Assembly: GCF_008271805.1 (NCBI RefSeq)
Contig: NZ_VSRY01000101.1
Location: 51,107-115,106, forward strand
DNA: 64,000 nt
Source: Streptomyces sp. TRM49041
GTDB lineage: Bacteria > Actinomycetota > Actinomycetes > Streptomycetales > Streptomycetaceae
Direction: 5' to 3'
The notes beneath the pieces were generated by a model. It was not told the DNA's origin and did not search any database. It saw nothing but the letters and a program-made list of their open reading frames with translations. Below, piece by piece: positions 8,237-17,937 of the stretch (position 1 is the stretch's first letter; the number at the start of each line of letters is the position of its first letter). The translations under genes were made by a program, and so were the position numbers.

Positions 8237-9754
8237 ATGCCACAGGTGTCACGTCGTGCTGCTCTGGGACTGTTCGGCCTCGGCGCCGCCGCAGTCGCGG
8301 GGTGCTCCACACAAGAGGAGACGGTCGAGCCCGCTCCGGTCCGCCGGGCCGCACGTACCGGTGACAACCCGGTGGTCCGGGAGAACGGGCTCGCGGGCTC
8401 AGACGATTGGAAGGTCGGCCGCGACGGCATCCGTAGCACGGACGACATGGCCGGGCACATACACGGCTACACCTCGGCCACCTCGGCGAGCCCCGGCGAA
8501 TCGCTCGACTTTCACATATCGGTCCGCCCGGCCGGGAAGTACAACGTGTCCATCTACCGACTGGGCCACTACGGAGGAGCGGGCGCCCGGCGGATGACCA
8601 TCAGTCCGCAGCTCGACGGCACGCCCAGGCCCACACCGAAGCCCGCGCCCGGCTCCCGGGTCATCGCATGCAAGTGGCCGGCGTCGTGGACGTTCGAGAT
8701 ACCCGAACAGTGGATATCCGGTCTGTACCTCGCCGTATTCACGAGTGCCGACGGCCGTCGCAGCTACTCGCCGTTCGTCGTACGCGACTTGAAGCGCTCC
8801 TCGGACATCCTGATGGTCGCGCCGTTCACCACATACCAGGCGTACAACATGTGGCCCCGCGACGGGCACACCGGCAAGAACCTCTACCGCGGCTACACGT
8901 CCAACGGCAAGACCGGCGGCAATCCCGAGCGGTCCTTCGAGGTCTCCTTCGACCGGCCCTACTCCAATCTCGGCCTGCCGACCGTTTTCGAAATGGACAG
9001 CAGCTTCACACAGTGGGCGGAGCAAGAGGGCTACGACATCACCTACGCGACCAGCGTCGACCTGCACGAGGGACGAATAGACCCGTCCCGGCACAGCGTG
9101 ATCGTCTTCCCCGGGCATGACGAGTACTGGTCCAAGGAGATGCGCGACCACACCGAGGAGGCTCTGCGGGCCGGTACCCACCTGGCCTTCCTGGGAGCCA
9201 ACAACATCTACTTCAATGTGCGGCTCGAACCCTCCACGCAGGGCAGGGCGAGCCGGGTGGTCGCCTGCTACAAGGAAGACCCGGACCCCAACCCGGGACC
9301 CGGCGGCCCCACCATCCGCTGGCGCCATCTGGACAAGGACCACAGCAGAGCCGAGCAGGGGCTCTTGGGCGTTCAGTACAACGGCATGCTGAAGGAGCCC
9401 GCTCCACTGGTGGTGCGGGAGAGCGGCCACTGGCTGTGGGAAGGAACAGGCCTGAGGGACGGCGACAAGATCCCGGGTCTCGTCGCGATCGAGGCCGACG
9501 GCTTCGACCGCAAGATGCCCAAGCCGACGGACGCCGACCAGACGCTGCTCTCCCACTCGCCGTACGAGGACAGCATGGGGCGAGGCAAGAGGATCCAGAA
9601 CACCAGCCTGTGCGTGAACCGACGAGGCACCGTGGTCTTCTCGGCCGGGACCTTCCAGTGGCCCATCGCGCTCGCCAAACCCGGCCAGATCGACCAGCGC
9701 ATCCAGACGGCGACGACCAACCTCTTCACACATCTGCTCAAGCCCCGGGGCTGA
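8237..9754 (+). CDS. Secreted N,N-dimethylformamidase beta subunit-like protein
   Basis: A 505-residue protein with a Tat-like lipoprotein signal (QVSRRAALGLFGLGAAAVAGC). The body matches the C-terminal domain family of the large DMFase subunit: SIYRLGHYGGAGARRM, FTTYQAYNMWPRDGHTGKNLY, VFPGHDEYWSKEMRD, and LAFLGANNIYFNVRLE. The known enzyme hydrolyses dimethylformamide, but most relatives are exported proteins of unknown substrate. GGAGG 8 nt before the ATG at 8237 supports this start. The Tat lipoprotein signal means it acts at the outer face of the membrane. Confidence 0.82.
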   Translation: MPQVSRRAALGLFGLGAAAVAGCSTQEETVEPAPVRRAARTGDNPVVRENGLAGSDDWKVGRDGIRSTDDMAGHIHGYTSATSASPGESLDFHISVRPAGKYNVSIYRLGHYGGAGARRMTISPQLDGTPRPTPKPAPGSRVIACKWPASWTFEIPEQWISGLYLAVFTSADGRRSYSPFVVRDLKRSSDILMVAPFTTYQAYNMWPRDGHTGKNLYRGYTSNGKTGGNPERSFEVSFDRPYSNLGLPTVFEMDSSFTQWAEQEGYDITYATSVDLHEGRIDPSRHSVIVFPGHDEYWSKEMRDHTEEALRAGTHLAFLGANNIYFNVRLEPSTQGRASRVVACYKEDPDPNPGPGGPTIRWRHLDKDHSRAEQGLLGVQYNGMLKEPAPLVVRESGHWLWEGTGLRDGDKIPGLVAIEADGFDRKMPKPTDADQTLLSHSPYEDSMGRGKRIQNTSLCVNRRGTVVFSAGTFQWPIALAKPGQIDQRIQTATTNLFTHLLKPRG

Positions 9755-9908
9755 TCCTCGCACCGACCCGGCCGGCTCTCCCCCCGCGGGCGTGCGCCGC
9801 AATCCCGTGGCCGAGGGCGCTCACGAGCCGCTGCGCGGAATCCGGTCCCGAGCGCCGGTAACTCCAGCACCCGCGCGCGCGTCGCGGCACGGCTGGCAGA
9901 CTGGCACC

Positions 9909-10613
9909 GTGACCAGCAATGACACCGAAGCCCCCGGGCGCGACGATCGGGACGTCGCGCCGCAGTTCGTTCTTCCCCTGGTGGTGCGGATCGAGAAGGG
10001 GGACCCGCCGAAGCGGACCGATGCGTTGGAGACGGCCGCGCGGGCGGTGCTGGTGATGCTCACGGACGAGCGGTCCGTGGGTGACGGGGAGTGGGCGCGG
10101 GCCGTGCGGGACTGGCAGGACGCCCGGATCCGGAAGGTCGTGCGGCGGGCCCGGGGGGCGGAGTGGCGGCGGGCCGAGCGGCTGCCGGGGATCACGGTCG
10201 CCGGGGCGGGGGCGGAGGTACGGGTCTTCCCGCCGGTCCCCCTGGACGGCTGGCCCAAGGACCTGGCCCGCCTCCAGGTGTCCGGTACGGAACTCGACGA
10301 CCCCGAGCCGCCCCCGCCCGCCTCCGCGCCGGGGCAGGCCGTGCTGTGGCTCAACCCCGAACTGCGGATGTCGACCGGCAAGGAGATGGCCCAGGTCGGT
10401 CACGGGGCCCAGCTGCTGTGGTGGGCCATGGACGACGCGACCCGGAAGAGCTGGCAGGAGGCCGGCTTCCCGCTCGCCGTCCGCACCGCACCGCCCGCGC
10501 GCTGGCCCGCCCTGACCACGAGCGGTCGGCCGGTTGTCCGTGACGCCGGGTTCACGGAGATCGCGCCCGGCAGCGCCACGGTGGTGTCCGACTTCCCTCT
10601 GCCGGCGGGCTGA
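9909..10613 (+). CDS. Peptidyl-tRNA hydrolase type 2 (PTH2) domain protein
   Basis: A 234-residue protein. The C-terminal 100 residues hold a PTH2-type domain (RMSTGKEMAQVGHGAQLLWWAM, then VVRDAGFTEIAPGSATVVSDF). PTH2 enzymes release tRNA from stalled peptidyl-tRNA and are typical of archaea and eukaryotes; Streptomyces keeps them beside the bacterial Pth. The N-terminal 120 residues are not part of the usual 115-residue enzyme and look like an actinobacterial extension. The GTG at 9909 is chosen because upstream codons are low-complexity. The hydrolase role is inferred from the domain. Confidence 0.72.
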   Translation: MTSNDTEAPGRDDRDVAPQFVLPLVVRIEKGDPPKRTDALETAARAVLVMLTDERSVGDGEWARAVRDWQDARIRKVVRRARGAEWRRAERLPGITVAGAGAEVRVFPPVPLDGWPKDLARLQVSGTELDDPEPPPPASAPGQAVLWLNPELRMSTGKEMAQVGHGAQLLWWAMDDATRKSWQEAGFPLAVRTAPPARWPALTTSGRPVVRDAGFTEIAPGSATVVSDFPLPAG

Positions 10614-10678
10614 ACACTTCGGCGCCCACATTCGTATCTCCCAGCACCGTCATGCGGGTTCTGGTTCCGGGAGGCACA

Positions 10679-11437
10679 TTGCTGCGGCGCATCAACGGCA
10701 CGGCACTCATCATCGCGGCGCTCGTCGCCACGGTCGGGGCGCTCGCCTTTCCCGTCTGGTCGTACGCCGACCGGTCCGGCACCGGTCAGGCCAATCTGAA
10801 CGCGTCGGCCGTCGCCACACAGTGGGGGCCGCTGTCGGCGACCGACCGTGACTTCCTGGTGAAGGTGCGGCTGGCCGGACTCTGGGAGCTGCCCGCCGGG
10901 CAGCAGGCCATCGAGCGCGCCCCCACGCAGGCCATCAGGGACGCGGGCGACCACCTCATCGTCGGCCACGCCGACCTCGACCAACGGGCCCGCGACGTCG
11001 CCGCGAAGCTGGGCGTGGAGCTGCCGAACCAGCCGACCGAGGAACAGCAGGGCTGGCTGCGCGAGCTGTCGGCGGCGAGCGGTGTCGAGTACGAGCAGAA
11101 GTTCGCGAACCTGCTGCGCAACGCGCACGGCAAGGTCTTCTCCCTCATCGCCCAGGTTCGGCACACCACCCGCAACAGCCTGATCCGGCAGTTGGCCAGC
11201 GACGCCAACCAGACCGTTCTCGACCACATCACCATGCTGGAGGCCACCGGCCGGGTCGACTTCGACGCCATCGCCAACGAGGCCGCCGGCCAGAGCACCG
11301 CGAGCCCCACCGGCCCGCCCGCCCCCAACGGCAACCTGCCGCCCGCGCCCACCCCGGTCGCACCGAACGGCGACGTCACGTCCCTGCCGTCGACCCAGCC
11401 CGGCCCGCCGACCGCCATCAACACGAACCGGCCGTGA
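10679..11437 (+). CDS. DUF4142 protein with N-terminal membrane anchor
   Basis: A 252-residue exported or anchored protein. The N-terminus LLRRINGTALIIAALVATVG is a signal-anchor helix. A ferritin-like helical DUF4142 region follows (SATDRDFLVKVRLAGLWELP, DHLIVGHADLDQRARDVAAKLGVELP, LDHITMLEATGRVDFDAI). The last 50 residues are Pro/Asn-rich. I prefer the TTG at 10679 because GGGAGG sits 4 nt before it; an in-frame ATG at 10652 has no ribosome site. DUF4142 proteins are surface proteins of unknown function. It precedes the DUF692 gene by 96 nt on the same strand. Confidence 0.8.
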   Translation: MLRRINGTALIIAALVATVGALAFPVWSYADRSGTGQANLNASAVATQWGPLSATDRDFLVKVRLAGLWELPAGQQAIERAPTQAIRDAGDHLIVGHADLDQRARDVAAKLGVELPNQPTEEQQGWLRELSAASGVEYEQKFANLLRNAHGKVFSLIAQVRHTTRNSLIRQLASDANQTVLDHITMLEATGRVDFDAIANEAAGQSTASPTGPPAPNGNLPPAPTPVAPNGDVTSLPSTQPGPPTAINTNRP

Positions 11438-11533
11438 CCGAAGCTCAAATGAAGCTCTGAAAGCGGCGCCCCGGGGGTTCGGCCGTCCCCGGCCGGGCCA
11501 TGACCCTTCCAGCGGCACGCAGGAGGGGGAGAC

Positions 11534-12820
11534 ATGACGGAGCTCGGCATCGGCATCGGCTGGCGGCCGGAGATCGCGGACGCGGTGGCGCGCCTGCCCG
11601 GTGTGGACTGGGTCGAGGTCGTCGCGGAGAACATCTGTACCGGGCACCTCCCCGACCCCCTGCTGCGGCTCCGCGAGCGGGGGGTCACCGTCGTCCCGCA
11701 CGGTGTCTCCCTCGGGCTCGGCGGGGCCGACCGGCCCGACGAGCGGCGGCTGGCCGAGCTCGCGGCGAAGGCGACCGCGCTGGGCGCGCCGCTGGTGACC
11801 GAACACATCGCGTTCGTACGGGCCGGCGGGCCGCTCACCGGGGCGCCGGCCCTGGAGGCCGGGCACCTGCTGCCGGTCCCGCGCACCCGGGAGGCCCTGG
11901 ACGTGCTCTGCGAGAACGTCCGCATCGCCCAGGACGCGCTCCCCGTTCCGCTCGCCCTGGAGAACGTGGCCGCGCTGTTCTCCTGGCCGGACGAGGAGCT
12001 GACCGAGGGCCGGTTCCTGGCGGAGCTCGTCGACCGTACGGGCGTCCGGCTCCTCATCGACGTGGCCAACCTCCACACCAACCACCTCAACCGCGGCGAC
12101 GACCCGTCGAAGGCCCTCGCCGAACTCCCGGCCGAGGCCATCGCGTACGTCCATGTCGCGGGCGGCGTCGAACGCGACGGCGTCTGGCACGACACCCATG
12201 CCCACCCCGTGCCCCCGGCGGTCCTGGACCTGCTGGGCGAACTGGCCTCCCGCGCCGCCCCGCCCGGGGTACTGCTGGAACGCGACGACGACTTCCCGCC
12301 GACGGCCGAACTGGCGGCGGAACTGACCGCGATCCGGGCCAGGGTGACGACGGGCACGCCGGGCGTACCGGCCCCCGTGGCGGTCCGCGCCGGTGCGACG
12401 ACGCCCGTGCCGGACCGGGTGCGCGAGAGGCTGAGGCTCGCTCAGGCGGCGCTGCTGTCGGCGCTCGTCGCGGGGGCGCCCGCACCCGAGGGGTTCGACC
12501 GGGGCCGGTTGCGGGTGCAGAGCCGTGCGTTGGGCCGAAAGCGGGCCGGGATCGTGGCGAAGGTCGCCCCCGAGCTGCCGGAGATCCTCGGCGACGGGTA
12601 CCGGGGCGCGTTCCTGGCGTACGCCGGGGTCATGCCCTTGCCGGGCGGCTACCGGCGGGACGCCCTCGACTTCGCGCGGTATGTACTCGACGCCGGCCGG
12701 CCCGAGGATGTGCGGGCGAGGCGGCGGCTGTACCGGTGGTGGGCGGAGCGCTCAGGGCCGCGCCCGCCGGGCCGGGCGGCCCGGATGGTGCACGCGGCGC
12801 GGGCCGCGCTGATGAGGTGA
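11534..12820 (+). CDS. DUF692 multinuclear-iron enzyme homologue with SCO6045-type C-terminal domain
   Basis: A 428-residue protein. Residues 1-275 form a DUF692 TIM barrel like MbnB, TglH and ChrH, iron enzymes that oxidatively modify Cys in ribosomal peptides. Metal-ligand motifs are visible: [49 protein letters not shown], and HDTHAHP. Residues 310-428 are an extra domain ([20 protein letters not shown] to RWWAERSG) seen fused to DUF692 in Streptomyces (SCO6045 type). GAGGGGGAGAC stands just before the ATG. No short Cys-containing precursor gene is visible beside it, so the substrate is open. Confidence 0.85.
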   Translation: MTELGIGIGWRPEIADAVARLPGVDWVEVVAENICTGHLPDPLLRLRERGVTVVPHGVSLGLGGADRPDERRLAELAAKATALGAPLVTEHIAFVRAGGPLTGAPALEAGHLLPVPRTREALDVLCENVRIAQDALPVPLALENVAALFSWPDEELTEGRFLAELVDRTGVRLLIDVANLHTNHLNRGDDPSKALAELPAEAIAYVHVAGGVERDGVWHDTHAHPVPPAVLDLLGELASRAAPPGVLLERDDDFPPTAELAAELTAIRARVTTGTPGVPAPVAVRAGATTPVPDRVRERLRLAQAALLSALVAGAPAPEGFDRGRLRVQSRALGRKRAGIVAKVAPELPEILGDGYRGAFLAYAGVMPLPGGYRRDALDFARYVLDAGRPEDVRARRRLYRWWAERSGPRPPGRAARMVHAARAALMR

Positions 12821-12824
12821 CGCC

Positions 12825-12854
12825 GGTGCGGCGCGCAGGACTGCGCGCCGCACC
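12825..12854. terminator. Hairpin after the DUF692 gene
   Basis: A perfect 14-bp inverted repeat, ggtgcggcgcgcag / ctgcgcgccgcacc, with a minimal loop, 4 nt after the stop. Confidence 0.7.
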
Positions 12855-12880
12855 CGGAGCCGGACCCGGTGTCGCTGGAG

Positions 12881-12903
12881 CGGCGGACGGTTCGCGTCCG
12901 CCG
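12881..12903. terminator. Hairpin at the 3' side of chdC
   Basis: An 8-bp stem cggcggac / gtccgccg with a 7-nt loop, lying between the convergent DUF692 and chdC genes; it probably ends the hemG-chdC transcript on the minus strand. Confidence 0.55.
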
Positions 12904-12968
12904 TCTGATCTTCCGGGTCGGGGATGGCGGTCCGGTCGTGCCGGTCCGCCACCCAAGCCGTCAGACCG

Positions 12969-13682
12969 TCAGGCCAGACCCGCCACCAGGTCCGCGACCG
13001 CCTTGCGGCGCCCCGTGTAGAACGGGACCTCCTCGCGGACGTGCATACGTGCCTCGCTGGCGCGCAGGTGGCGCATGAGGTCCACGATGCGGTAGAGCTC
13101 GTCCGCCTCGAAGGCGAGGATCCACTCGTAGTCGCCGAGCGAGAACGACGCGACCGTGTTGGCGCGGACATCGGGGAAGCCCCGCGCCATCTTGCCGTGG
13201 TCGGCGAGCATCCGGCGGCGGTCCTCGTCGGGCAGCAGGTACCAGTCGTAAGACCGCACGAAGGGGTACACGCTGATGTAGTCGCGCGGCGTCTCGTCCG
13301 CGAGGAACGCCGGGATGTGCGACTTGTTGAACTCGGCGGGGCGGTGCAGCGCCATGTTGGACCACACCGGCTCCAGCGCACGCCCGAGCTTCGTGCGGCG
13401 GAACAGGTTGTACGCGTCCTGGAGCTGGTCCGAGGTCTCGGCGTGCCACCAGATCATCAGGTCGGCGTCGGCCCGCAGCCCGGACAGGTCGTACGTGCCG
13501 CGCACGGTGACGTCCTTGGCGGCGAGCTGGTCGAACAGCTCCTGGACCTCGTCGGCGTAGCCGCTCCGGTCCTCGGGCAGAGCCTCGCGCAGCTTGAAGA
13601 CGGACCACAGGGTGTAGCGGATGACCTCGTTGAGGTCCTTCGCCTTCTTACCGGCGTTCGGGATCTTTTCGGGCGCACTCAT
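12969..13682 (-). CDS. chdC: Coproheme decarboxylase (HemQ)
   Basis: A 237-residue chlorite-dismutase-family enzyme. It removes two propionate carboxyls from coproheme, the last step of the coproporphyrin-dependent haem pathway, using peroxide. Family marks are [51 protein letters not shown] (catalytic Tyr region), [22 protein letters not shown] (proximal His) and DYEWILAFE. The ATG at 13682 lies 10 nt after the hemG stop, so the two genes form an operon for consecutive or near-consecutive pathway steps. Confidence 0.95.
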   Translation of the reverse strand: MSAPEKIPNAGKKAKDLNEVIRYTLWSVFKLREALPEDRSGYADEVQELFDQLAAKDVTVRGTYDLSGLRADADLMIWWHAETSDQLQDAYNLFRRTKLGRALEPVWSNMALHRPAEFNKSHIPAFLADETPRDYISVYPFVRSYDWYLLPDEDRRRMLADHGKMARGFPDVRANTVASFSLGDYEWILAFEADELYRIVDLMRHLRASEARMHVREEVPFYTGRRKAVADLVAGLA

Positions 13683-13692
13683 ACGGCTATTC

Positions 13693-15132
13693 TCACTCGT
13701 CACTCTCGGTGCTCCGCGCCAGGGTCGGCGTGGCGAGCATCTCGTCGATCTCGTCCGCCGCCCGCCACGCGTCCGCGACGACCGCCGGAATCCCCACCCC
13801 GTCGTACGCGGCGCCGCACACCCGCAGCGCGGGCAGCTTCGCGACGGCGTCGCGGATCCGGGCGACCCGGGCGTGGTGGCCCACCGGGTACTGCGGCAGG
13901 CCGCCGATCCACCGTGTGACCTCGGTGGCGACCGGCTTCGCGGCCAGCCCGACGGCCTCGCCGAGGTCCCGCAGGGACACCGCGACGAGGTCGGCGTCGT
14001 CCCACGCCAGGTGCTCCTCGTCGCCGTACCGGCCGACCGACGTCCGCAGGACGAAGAGATCGTCGGCACCGTCGGCGACCCACTGCCACTTCTGACTGGA
14101 GAACGTGGACGCCTTGATCGTGCGGCCGTCGACGGGCGGCACCAGGAAGCCGGAGCCGGCGGGCATCGTCCCCGCGAGGTCGGCGCGCCGGAAGGCGAGC
14201 GTGACCAGGGCCATCGAGGCGTACTCGACCGTGGCCAGGTCGGCGGACGCGGCCGGGGACTCGGCGGCGAGCAGCGCGGACGCGGACCAGGCGGGGGTCG
14301 CGAGGATCACCGCGTCGGCGTGGACGGCCTCCTTGTCCGTACGGATCTCCCATCCGTGGGTACGGCGGGTCAGCCCGTGGACAGGCGTCTCGGTACGGAT
14401 CTCACCGCCCCGCGCGGTGATCGCGTCGGCGACGGCGAGCGGGAGCCTCCCGACACCGCCCTCGACGCCCATGAACGCGGGCCCGGCCGGGGCCTGGGCC
14501 GCGGCGCTCTGGAGCGCGTGCACGGCCCCGGTGAGGGTGCCGTGCGCGTGGACCGCGTCGAACAGCTTCGGTACGGCGGCCCGCATCGAGATCCGGTACG
14601 AGTCGCCGGCGTACACCCCGCCGAGCAGGGGTTCGACGAGCCGGTCCACGATCTCGCGGCCCATGCGCCCGGCCACGTACGCGCCGATCGCGACGTCGTC
14701 GCCGAGTGCGGCGGCCGGCAGTTCACGCTCCCGGTCGACCGCGCGGAGGCCCTCGGCGGAGAGCAGGTCGCCCAGGCTCCGCGCGTCGCCGGGGACGCCC
14801 ATGACGTGGCCCTTGGGCATGGGGCGCAGGGCGTCGCGGGTCCAGATCGAGGCCGTGGCGGTGGCGGGTGGCCGGAGGCGGTCGTCGAGGCCGACGGCGC
14901 GGGCGAGGTCGAGGGCCTCGGGGCGGCGGGCGAGCATCGACTCGGCGCCGAGGTCGACGGGGGCCCCGGCGATCTCCCCGGCGTGGAGCTTGCCGCCGAG
15001 GCGGTCGGTGGCCTCCAGCAGGGTCACGCCCCGGCCGGACCGCAGTACGCGATGGGCGGCGGCGAGTCCGGCGATGCCGCCGCCGATGACGACGACACGT
15101 CCGTGGGAGGTGTCCGCGTGGTCCACGTTCAT
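13693..15132 (-). CDS. hemG: Coproporphyrinogen III oxidase (protoporphyrinogen oxidase-type, HemG/CgoX)
   Basis: A 479-residue FAD enzyme of the amine-oxidase superfamily. It oxidises coproporphyrinogen III to coproporphyrin III in Gram-positive haem synthesis. The dinucleotide site is [18 protein letters not shown] followed by [12 protein letters not shown]. Later motifs include [49 protein letters not shown] and, at the C-terminus, [19 protein letters not shown], which seals the FAD. Named hemG or hemY in Streptomyces genomes. It is the first gene of the hemG-chdC operon and is divergent from the DUF4349 lipoprotein gene, with 154 bp between. Confidence 0.95.
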   Translation of the reverse strand: MNVDHADTSHGRVVVIGGGIAGLAAAHRVLRSGRGVTLLEATDRLGGKLHAGEIAGAPVDLGAESMLARRPEALDLARAVGLDDRLRPPATATASIWTRDALRPMPKGHVMGVPGDARSLGDLLSAEGLRAVDRERELPAAALGDDVAIGAYVAGRMGREIVDRLVEPLLGGVYAGDSYRISMRAAVPKLFDAVHAHGTLTGAVHALQSAAAQAPAGPAFMGVEGGVGRLPLAVADAITARGGEIRTETPVHGLTRRTHGWEIRTDKEAVHADAVILATPAWSASALLAAESPAASADLATVEYASMALVTLAFRRADLAGTMPAGSGFLVPPVDGRTIKASTFSSQKWQWVADGADDLFVLRTSVGRYGDEEHLAWDDADLVAVSLRDLGEAVGLAAKPVATEVTRWIGGLPQYPVGHHARVARIRDAVAKLPALRVCGAAYDGVGIPAVVADAWRAADEIDEMLATPTLARSTESDE

Positions 15133-15286
15133 GCGTCCACTGTCTCAAACGCCGTTACGAGTCCTGACCGTGACCCTTTCGGAACCACGGAGCGGCAACC
15201 GGATGGCGGGCCGCGAACGTCGAACCGGCATCACGGATCACGGAACACCACTACGCGGTATCACGCACTCCTGGGGGGACACACCT

Positions 15287-16408
15287 ATGCCAACCCGATC
15301 CCGGCTCACGGTCGCGGCCGTCCTGCTCGGAACCTCACTGGCTCTGGCCGGGTGCGGGGGTTCCGACAGCGGCGTCCGGTCCAGCGCCGACCGCGGAGCG
15401 GCCGCCGCGCCGGAAGCGGCGAGCGGAAAGCAGGGCCCCGACTCGGCCTACGACACGCGGGCGCCGGAGGCGTCGAAGCCGAACAGGCCCGCCGCGCCGC
15501 GGCAGCACATCATCCGTACCGCCGAACTGACCGTGGAGGTGAAGGACGCCGACAAGGCGCTGGCCCGGGCCCGTGAGGTCGCCGCGAACGCCGGCGGACA
15601 CGTCTCCACCGAGTCGACGCAGCGGCACGGCAAGGGCCGGATCTCCTCCCGGATCGTGCTGCGGGTCCCGCAGGCGGAGTACGAGGAGGTACTGAAGGAG
15701 CTGACCGGTACCGGGAAGCTGCTGTCGCGCAAGGCGGACGCCAAGGACGTCACCGACCAGGTCGTCGACGTGGAGAGCCGCATCGCCACACAGCGGGCCA
15801 GCGTCGACCGGGTGCGGAAGCTGATGGACCAGGCGGACGAGCTGAGCGATGTCGTGACCCTGGAGCGGGAGTTGAGCTCGCGTCAGGCGGAACTGGAGTC
15901 GCTGCTCGCCCGGCAGGCGGCGCTGAAGGACCGTACGACGCTGGCGACGATCACCCTGGAGCTGACCGAGCCCGCACCCCCGGCCGACGAGCGGACGAAC
16001 GACGACGACCCGACGGTCCTGGAGGCCCTGAAGGGGGGCTGGAGCGCCCTGGCGGGCGCCGCGACCTGGCTGGTGATCATCCTGGCGGCCCTGGCCCCGT
16101 GGCTGGCGGTACTGGCGTTGGCGTACGCGGTCTGGCACCGGGTCGTACGCCCGCGGCGCGCCCGCCGCGCACGCAGCGCCTCCGGTGCCCCGGCCCCCGA
16201 CTGGGGCCCGGCGACGGTCCCGGCCCCGGCGTCGGCACCGGAGCCGCCGTCCGCACCTGCTCCGACACCGGCACCGGCACCGGCACCGGCACCGGCACCC
16301 GACTCGGATGCGCACTCGGGCCCGGGCTCCGGCTCCGGCTCGGGCTCCGGCTCCGGCTCGGGCTCCGGCTCGGGCTCCGGCTCGGGCTCCGCCAAGGGCT
16401 CGGCCTAG
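15287..16408 (+). CDS. DUF4349 lipoprotein with C-terminal Pro-Ala and Gly-Ser repeats
   Basis: A 373-residue protein. A lipoprotein signal ends in LALAGC. The DUF4349 domain (residues 75-235) has RTAELTVEVKDADKALARAREVAANAGGHV and a coiled-coil central part (VESRIATQRASVDRVRKLMDQADEL). Residues 258-285 form a membrane helix (TWLVIILAALAPWLAVLALAYAVW). The tail is a cytosolic Arg-rich patch, a (PA)n run and an (SG)n run. DUF4349 proteins are uncharacterised envelope proteins. The ATG at 15287 is supported by a GGGGGG run 9 nt upstream. The repeat tail is the odd part (see the repeat entry). Confidence 0.85.
   Translation: MPTRSRLTVAAVLLGTSLALAGCGGSDSGVRSSADRGAAAAPEAASGKQGPDSAYDTRAPEASKPNRPAAPRQHIIRTAELTVEVKDADKALARAREVAANAGGHVSTESTQRHGKGRISSRIVLRVPQAEYEEVLKELTGTGKLLSRKADAKDVTDQVVDVESRIATQRASVDRVRKLMDQADELSDVVTLERELSSRQAELESLLARQAALKDRTTLATITLELTEPAPPADERTNDDDPTVLEALKGGWSALAGAATWLVIILAALAPWLAVLALAYAVWHRVVRPRRARRARSASGAPAPDWGPATVPAPASAPEPPSAPAPTPAPAPAPAPAPDSDAHSGPGSGSGSGSGSGSGSGSGSGSGSAKGSA
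16264..16390 (+). repeat. In-frame microsatellites encoding Pro-Ala and Gly-Ser runs
   Basis: Two tandem arrays inside the DUF4349 gene. From about 16264 to 16299 a GCACCG hexamer is repeated and encodes alternating Pro and Ala. From about 16323 to 16390 the 12-mer ggctccggctcg is repeated and encodes Gly-Ser. Both unit lengths are multiples of three, so slippage would change length without a frameshift. Confidence 0.85.
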
Positions 16409-16482
16409 CCAGGGCAGTCGGCCGGACCCCGGGCCTCGCGAAGCGCCGCCCGGAGGAGCCTCTCGCCCGTAGCGTGTGCCGT

Positions 16483-17871
16483 ATGGCGGATGCGGGACGG
16501 CGGCAGCGGTTGGTGGTGGTCGGGGGCGACGCGGCGGGGATGTCCGCCGCGTCGCAGGCCCGGCGGCTGATGGGGACGGACGAGCTGGAGATCGTCGCGT
16601 TCGAGCGGGGGCGGTTCACGTCGTACTCGGCGTGCGGGATTCCGTACTGGGTCGGCGGGGCCGTCGTCGAGCGTGACCGGCTCATCGCACGGACGGCCGA
16701 GGAGCACCGGGCGCGTGGCATCGATCTGCGGCTGCGGACCGAGGTGACCGAGCTGGACCTCGCCCGGCAGCGGGTACGCGCCCGGGACCTGGAGTCCGGG
16801 GAGGAGTACTGGACCGGCTTCGACCGGCTCGTCCTCGCGACCGGCGCCCGGCCGGTGCGGCCGCCGCTGCCGGGGATCGACGCTCCGGGTGTGCACGGGG
16901 TGCAGACGCTCGGCGACGGGCAGGCCCTGCTGGACACTCTGGCCGTGACGCCGGGGCGGCGGGCGGTCGTCGTGGGCGCCGGGTATATCGGCGTGGAGAT
17001 GGCCGAGGCGCTGATGAACCGCGGCTACGAGGTCACCGTCCTGAACCGGGGCGAGCAGCCGATGGCCACCCTCGATCCGGACATGGGGCGGATCGTGCAC
17101 GCCTCGATGGACGGGCTGGGCATCACCACGGTCGGACGGGCCGACGTGACGGAGATCCGGACCGGTCCCGACGGGCGGGTCCGGGCCGTGGTCGCCGGGG
17201 ACCTCGAGTACCCGGCCGATGTCGTCGTCCTCGGTGTCGGCGTCGAGCCGGAGACCTCGCTGGCCCGGGCCGCGGGCCTGCCGCTCGGGGCGTACGGCGG
17301 GCTGCTCACCGATCTGTCGATGCGGGTGCGCGGCCAGGAGAACGTATGGGCGGGCGGCGACTGCGTGGAGGTGCTGGACCTGGTGTCCGGCCGCGAGCGG
17401 CACATTCCGCTGGGCACGCACGCAAACAAGCACGGCCAGGTCATCGGGGCGAACGTGGGCGGCGGGTACGGCACGTTCCCGGGTGTCGTGGGGACGGCGG
17501 TCAGCAAGGTCTGCTCGCTGGAGATCGCCCGCACCGGCCTGCGGGAGCGGGACGCGCGCGCCGTCGGACTGCGGTTCGTGACGGTGACCGTCGAGTCGAC
17601 GAGCCGGGCGGGGTACTACCCGGGCGCAGCGCCGATGACCGTCAAGATGCTGGCCGAGCGGCGTACGGGCCGGCTCCTCGGCGTGCAGATCGTGGGCCGG
17701 GAGGGCGCGGCGAAACGCGTGGACATCGCCGCGGTGGCTCTGACGGCCGGTATGACCGTCGAGCAGGTCACCGCCCTGGACCTCGGCTACGCCCCGCCGT
17801 TCTCACCGGTGTGGGACCCGGTCCAGGTCGCGGCCCGCAAGGCGGTCGCCGCCGTACGGGAGGCGGGCTGA
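16483..17871 (+). CDS. FAD-dependent pyridine nucleotide-disulphide oxidoreductase (CoA-disulphide reductase-like)
   Basis: A 462-residue flavoprotein. The FAD motif is LVVVGGDAAGMSAASQARR. The segment FTSYSACGIPYWVGG carries the single redox Cys typical of CoA-disulphide reductases, NADH oxidases and related enzymes. The NAD(P)H motif is AVVVGAGYIGVEMAEAL, followed by VWAGGDCVEV and the dimerisation domain (SKVCSLEIARTGL, LGVQIVGREGAAKRVDI). These enzymes keep low-molecular-weight thiols reduced or consume oxygen with NADH. The substrate cannot be named from sequence. The ATG at 16483 follows GGAGGA at some distance; the spacing is not ideal. Confidence 0.85.
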   Translation: MADAGRRQRLVVVGGDAAGMSAASQARRLMGTDELEIVAFERGRFTSYSACGIPYWVGGAVVERDRLIARTAEEHRARGIDLRLRTEVTELDLARQRVRARDLESGEEYWTGFDRLVLATGARPVRPPLPGIDAPGVHGVQTLGDGQALLDTLAVTPGRRAVVVGAGYIGVEMAEALMNRGYEVTVLNRGEQPMATLDPDMGRIVHASMDGLGITTVGRADVTEIRTGPDGRVRAVVAGDLEYPADVVVLGVGVEPETSLARAAGLPLGAYGGLLTDLSMRVRGQENVWAGGDCVEVLDLVSGRERHIPLGTHANKHGQVIGANVGGGYGTFPGVVGTAVSKVCSLEIARTGLRERDARAVGLRFVTVTVESTSRAGYYPGAAPMTVKMLAERRTGRLLGVQIVGREGAAKRVDIAAVALTAGMTVEQVTALDLGYAPPFSPVWDPVQVAARKAVAAVREAG

Positions 17872-17937
17872 CGTGGCCGTGCGGACCGGCCCGGATGGGC
17901 GTTCGACGCCGGTGGTTCCGCGTTCTAGGGTCGGTGC

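Noticed and set aside
11438..11533. A peptide precursor gene for the DUF692 enzyme
   Set aside because: No frame of useful length with Cys residues and a ribosome site is present in the gap.
16318..16392. Regular repeats as a possible CRISPR array
   Set aside because: Units are 6-12 bp, in frame and without spacers; they code for Gly-Ser.
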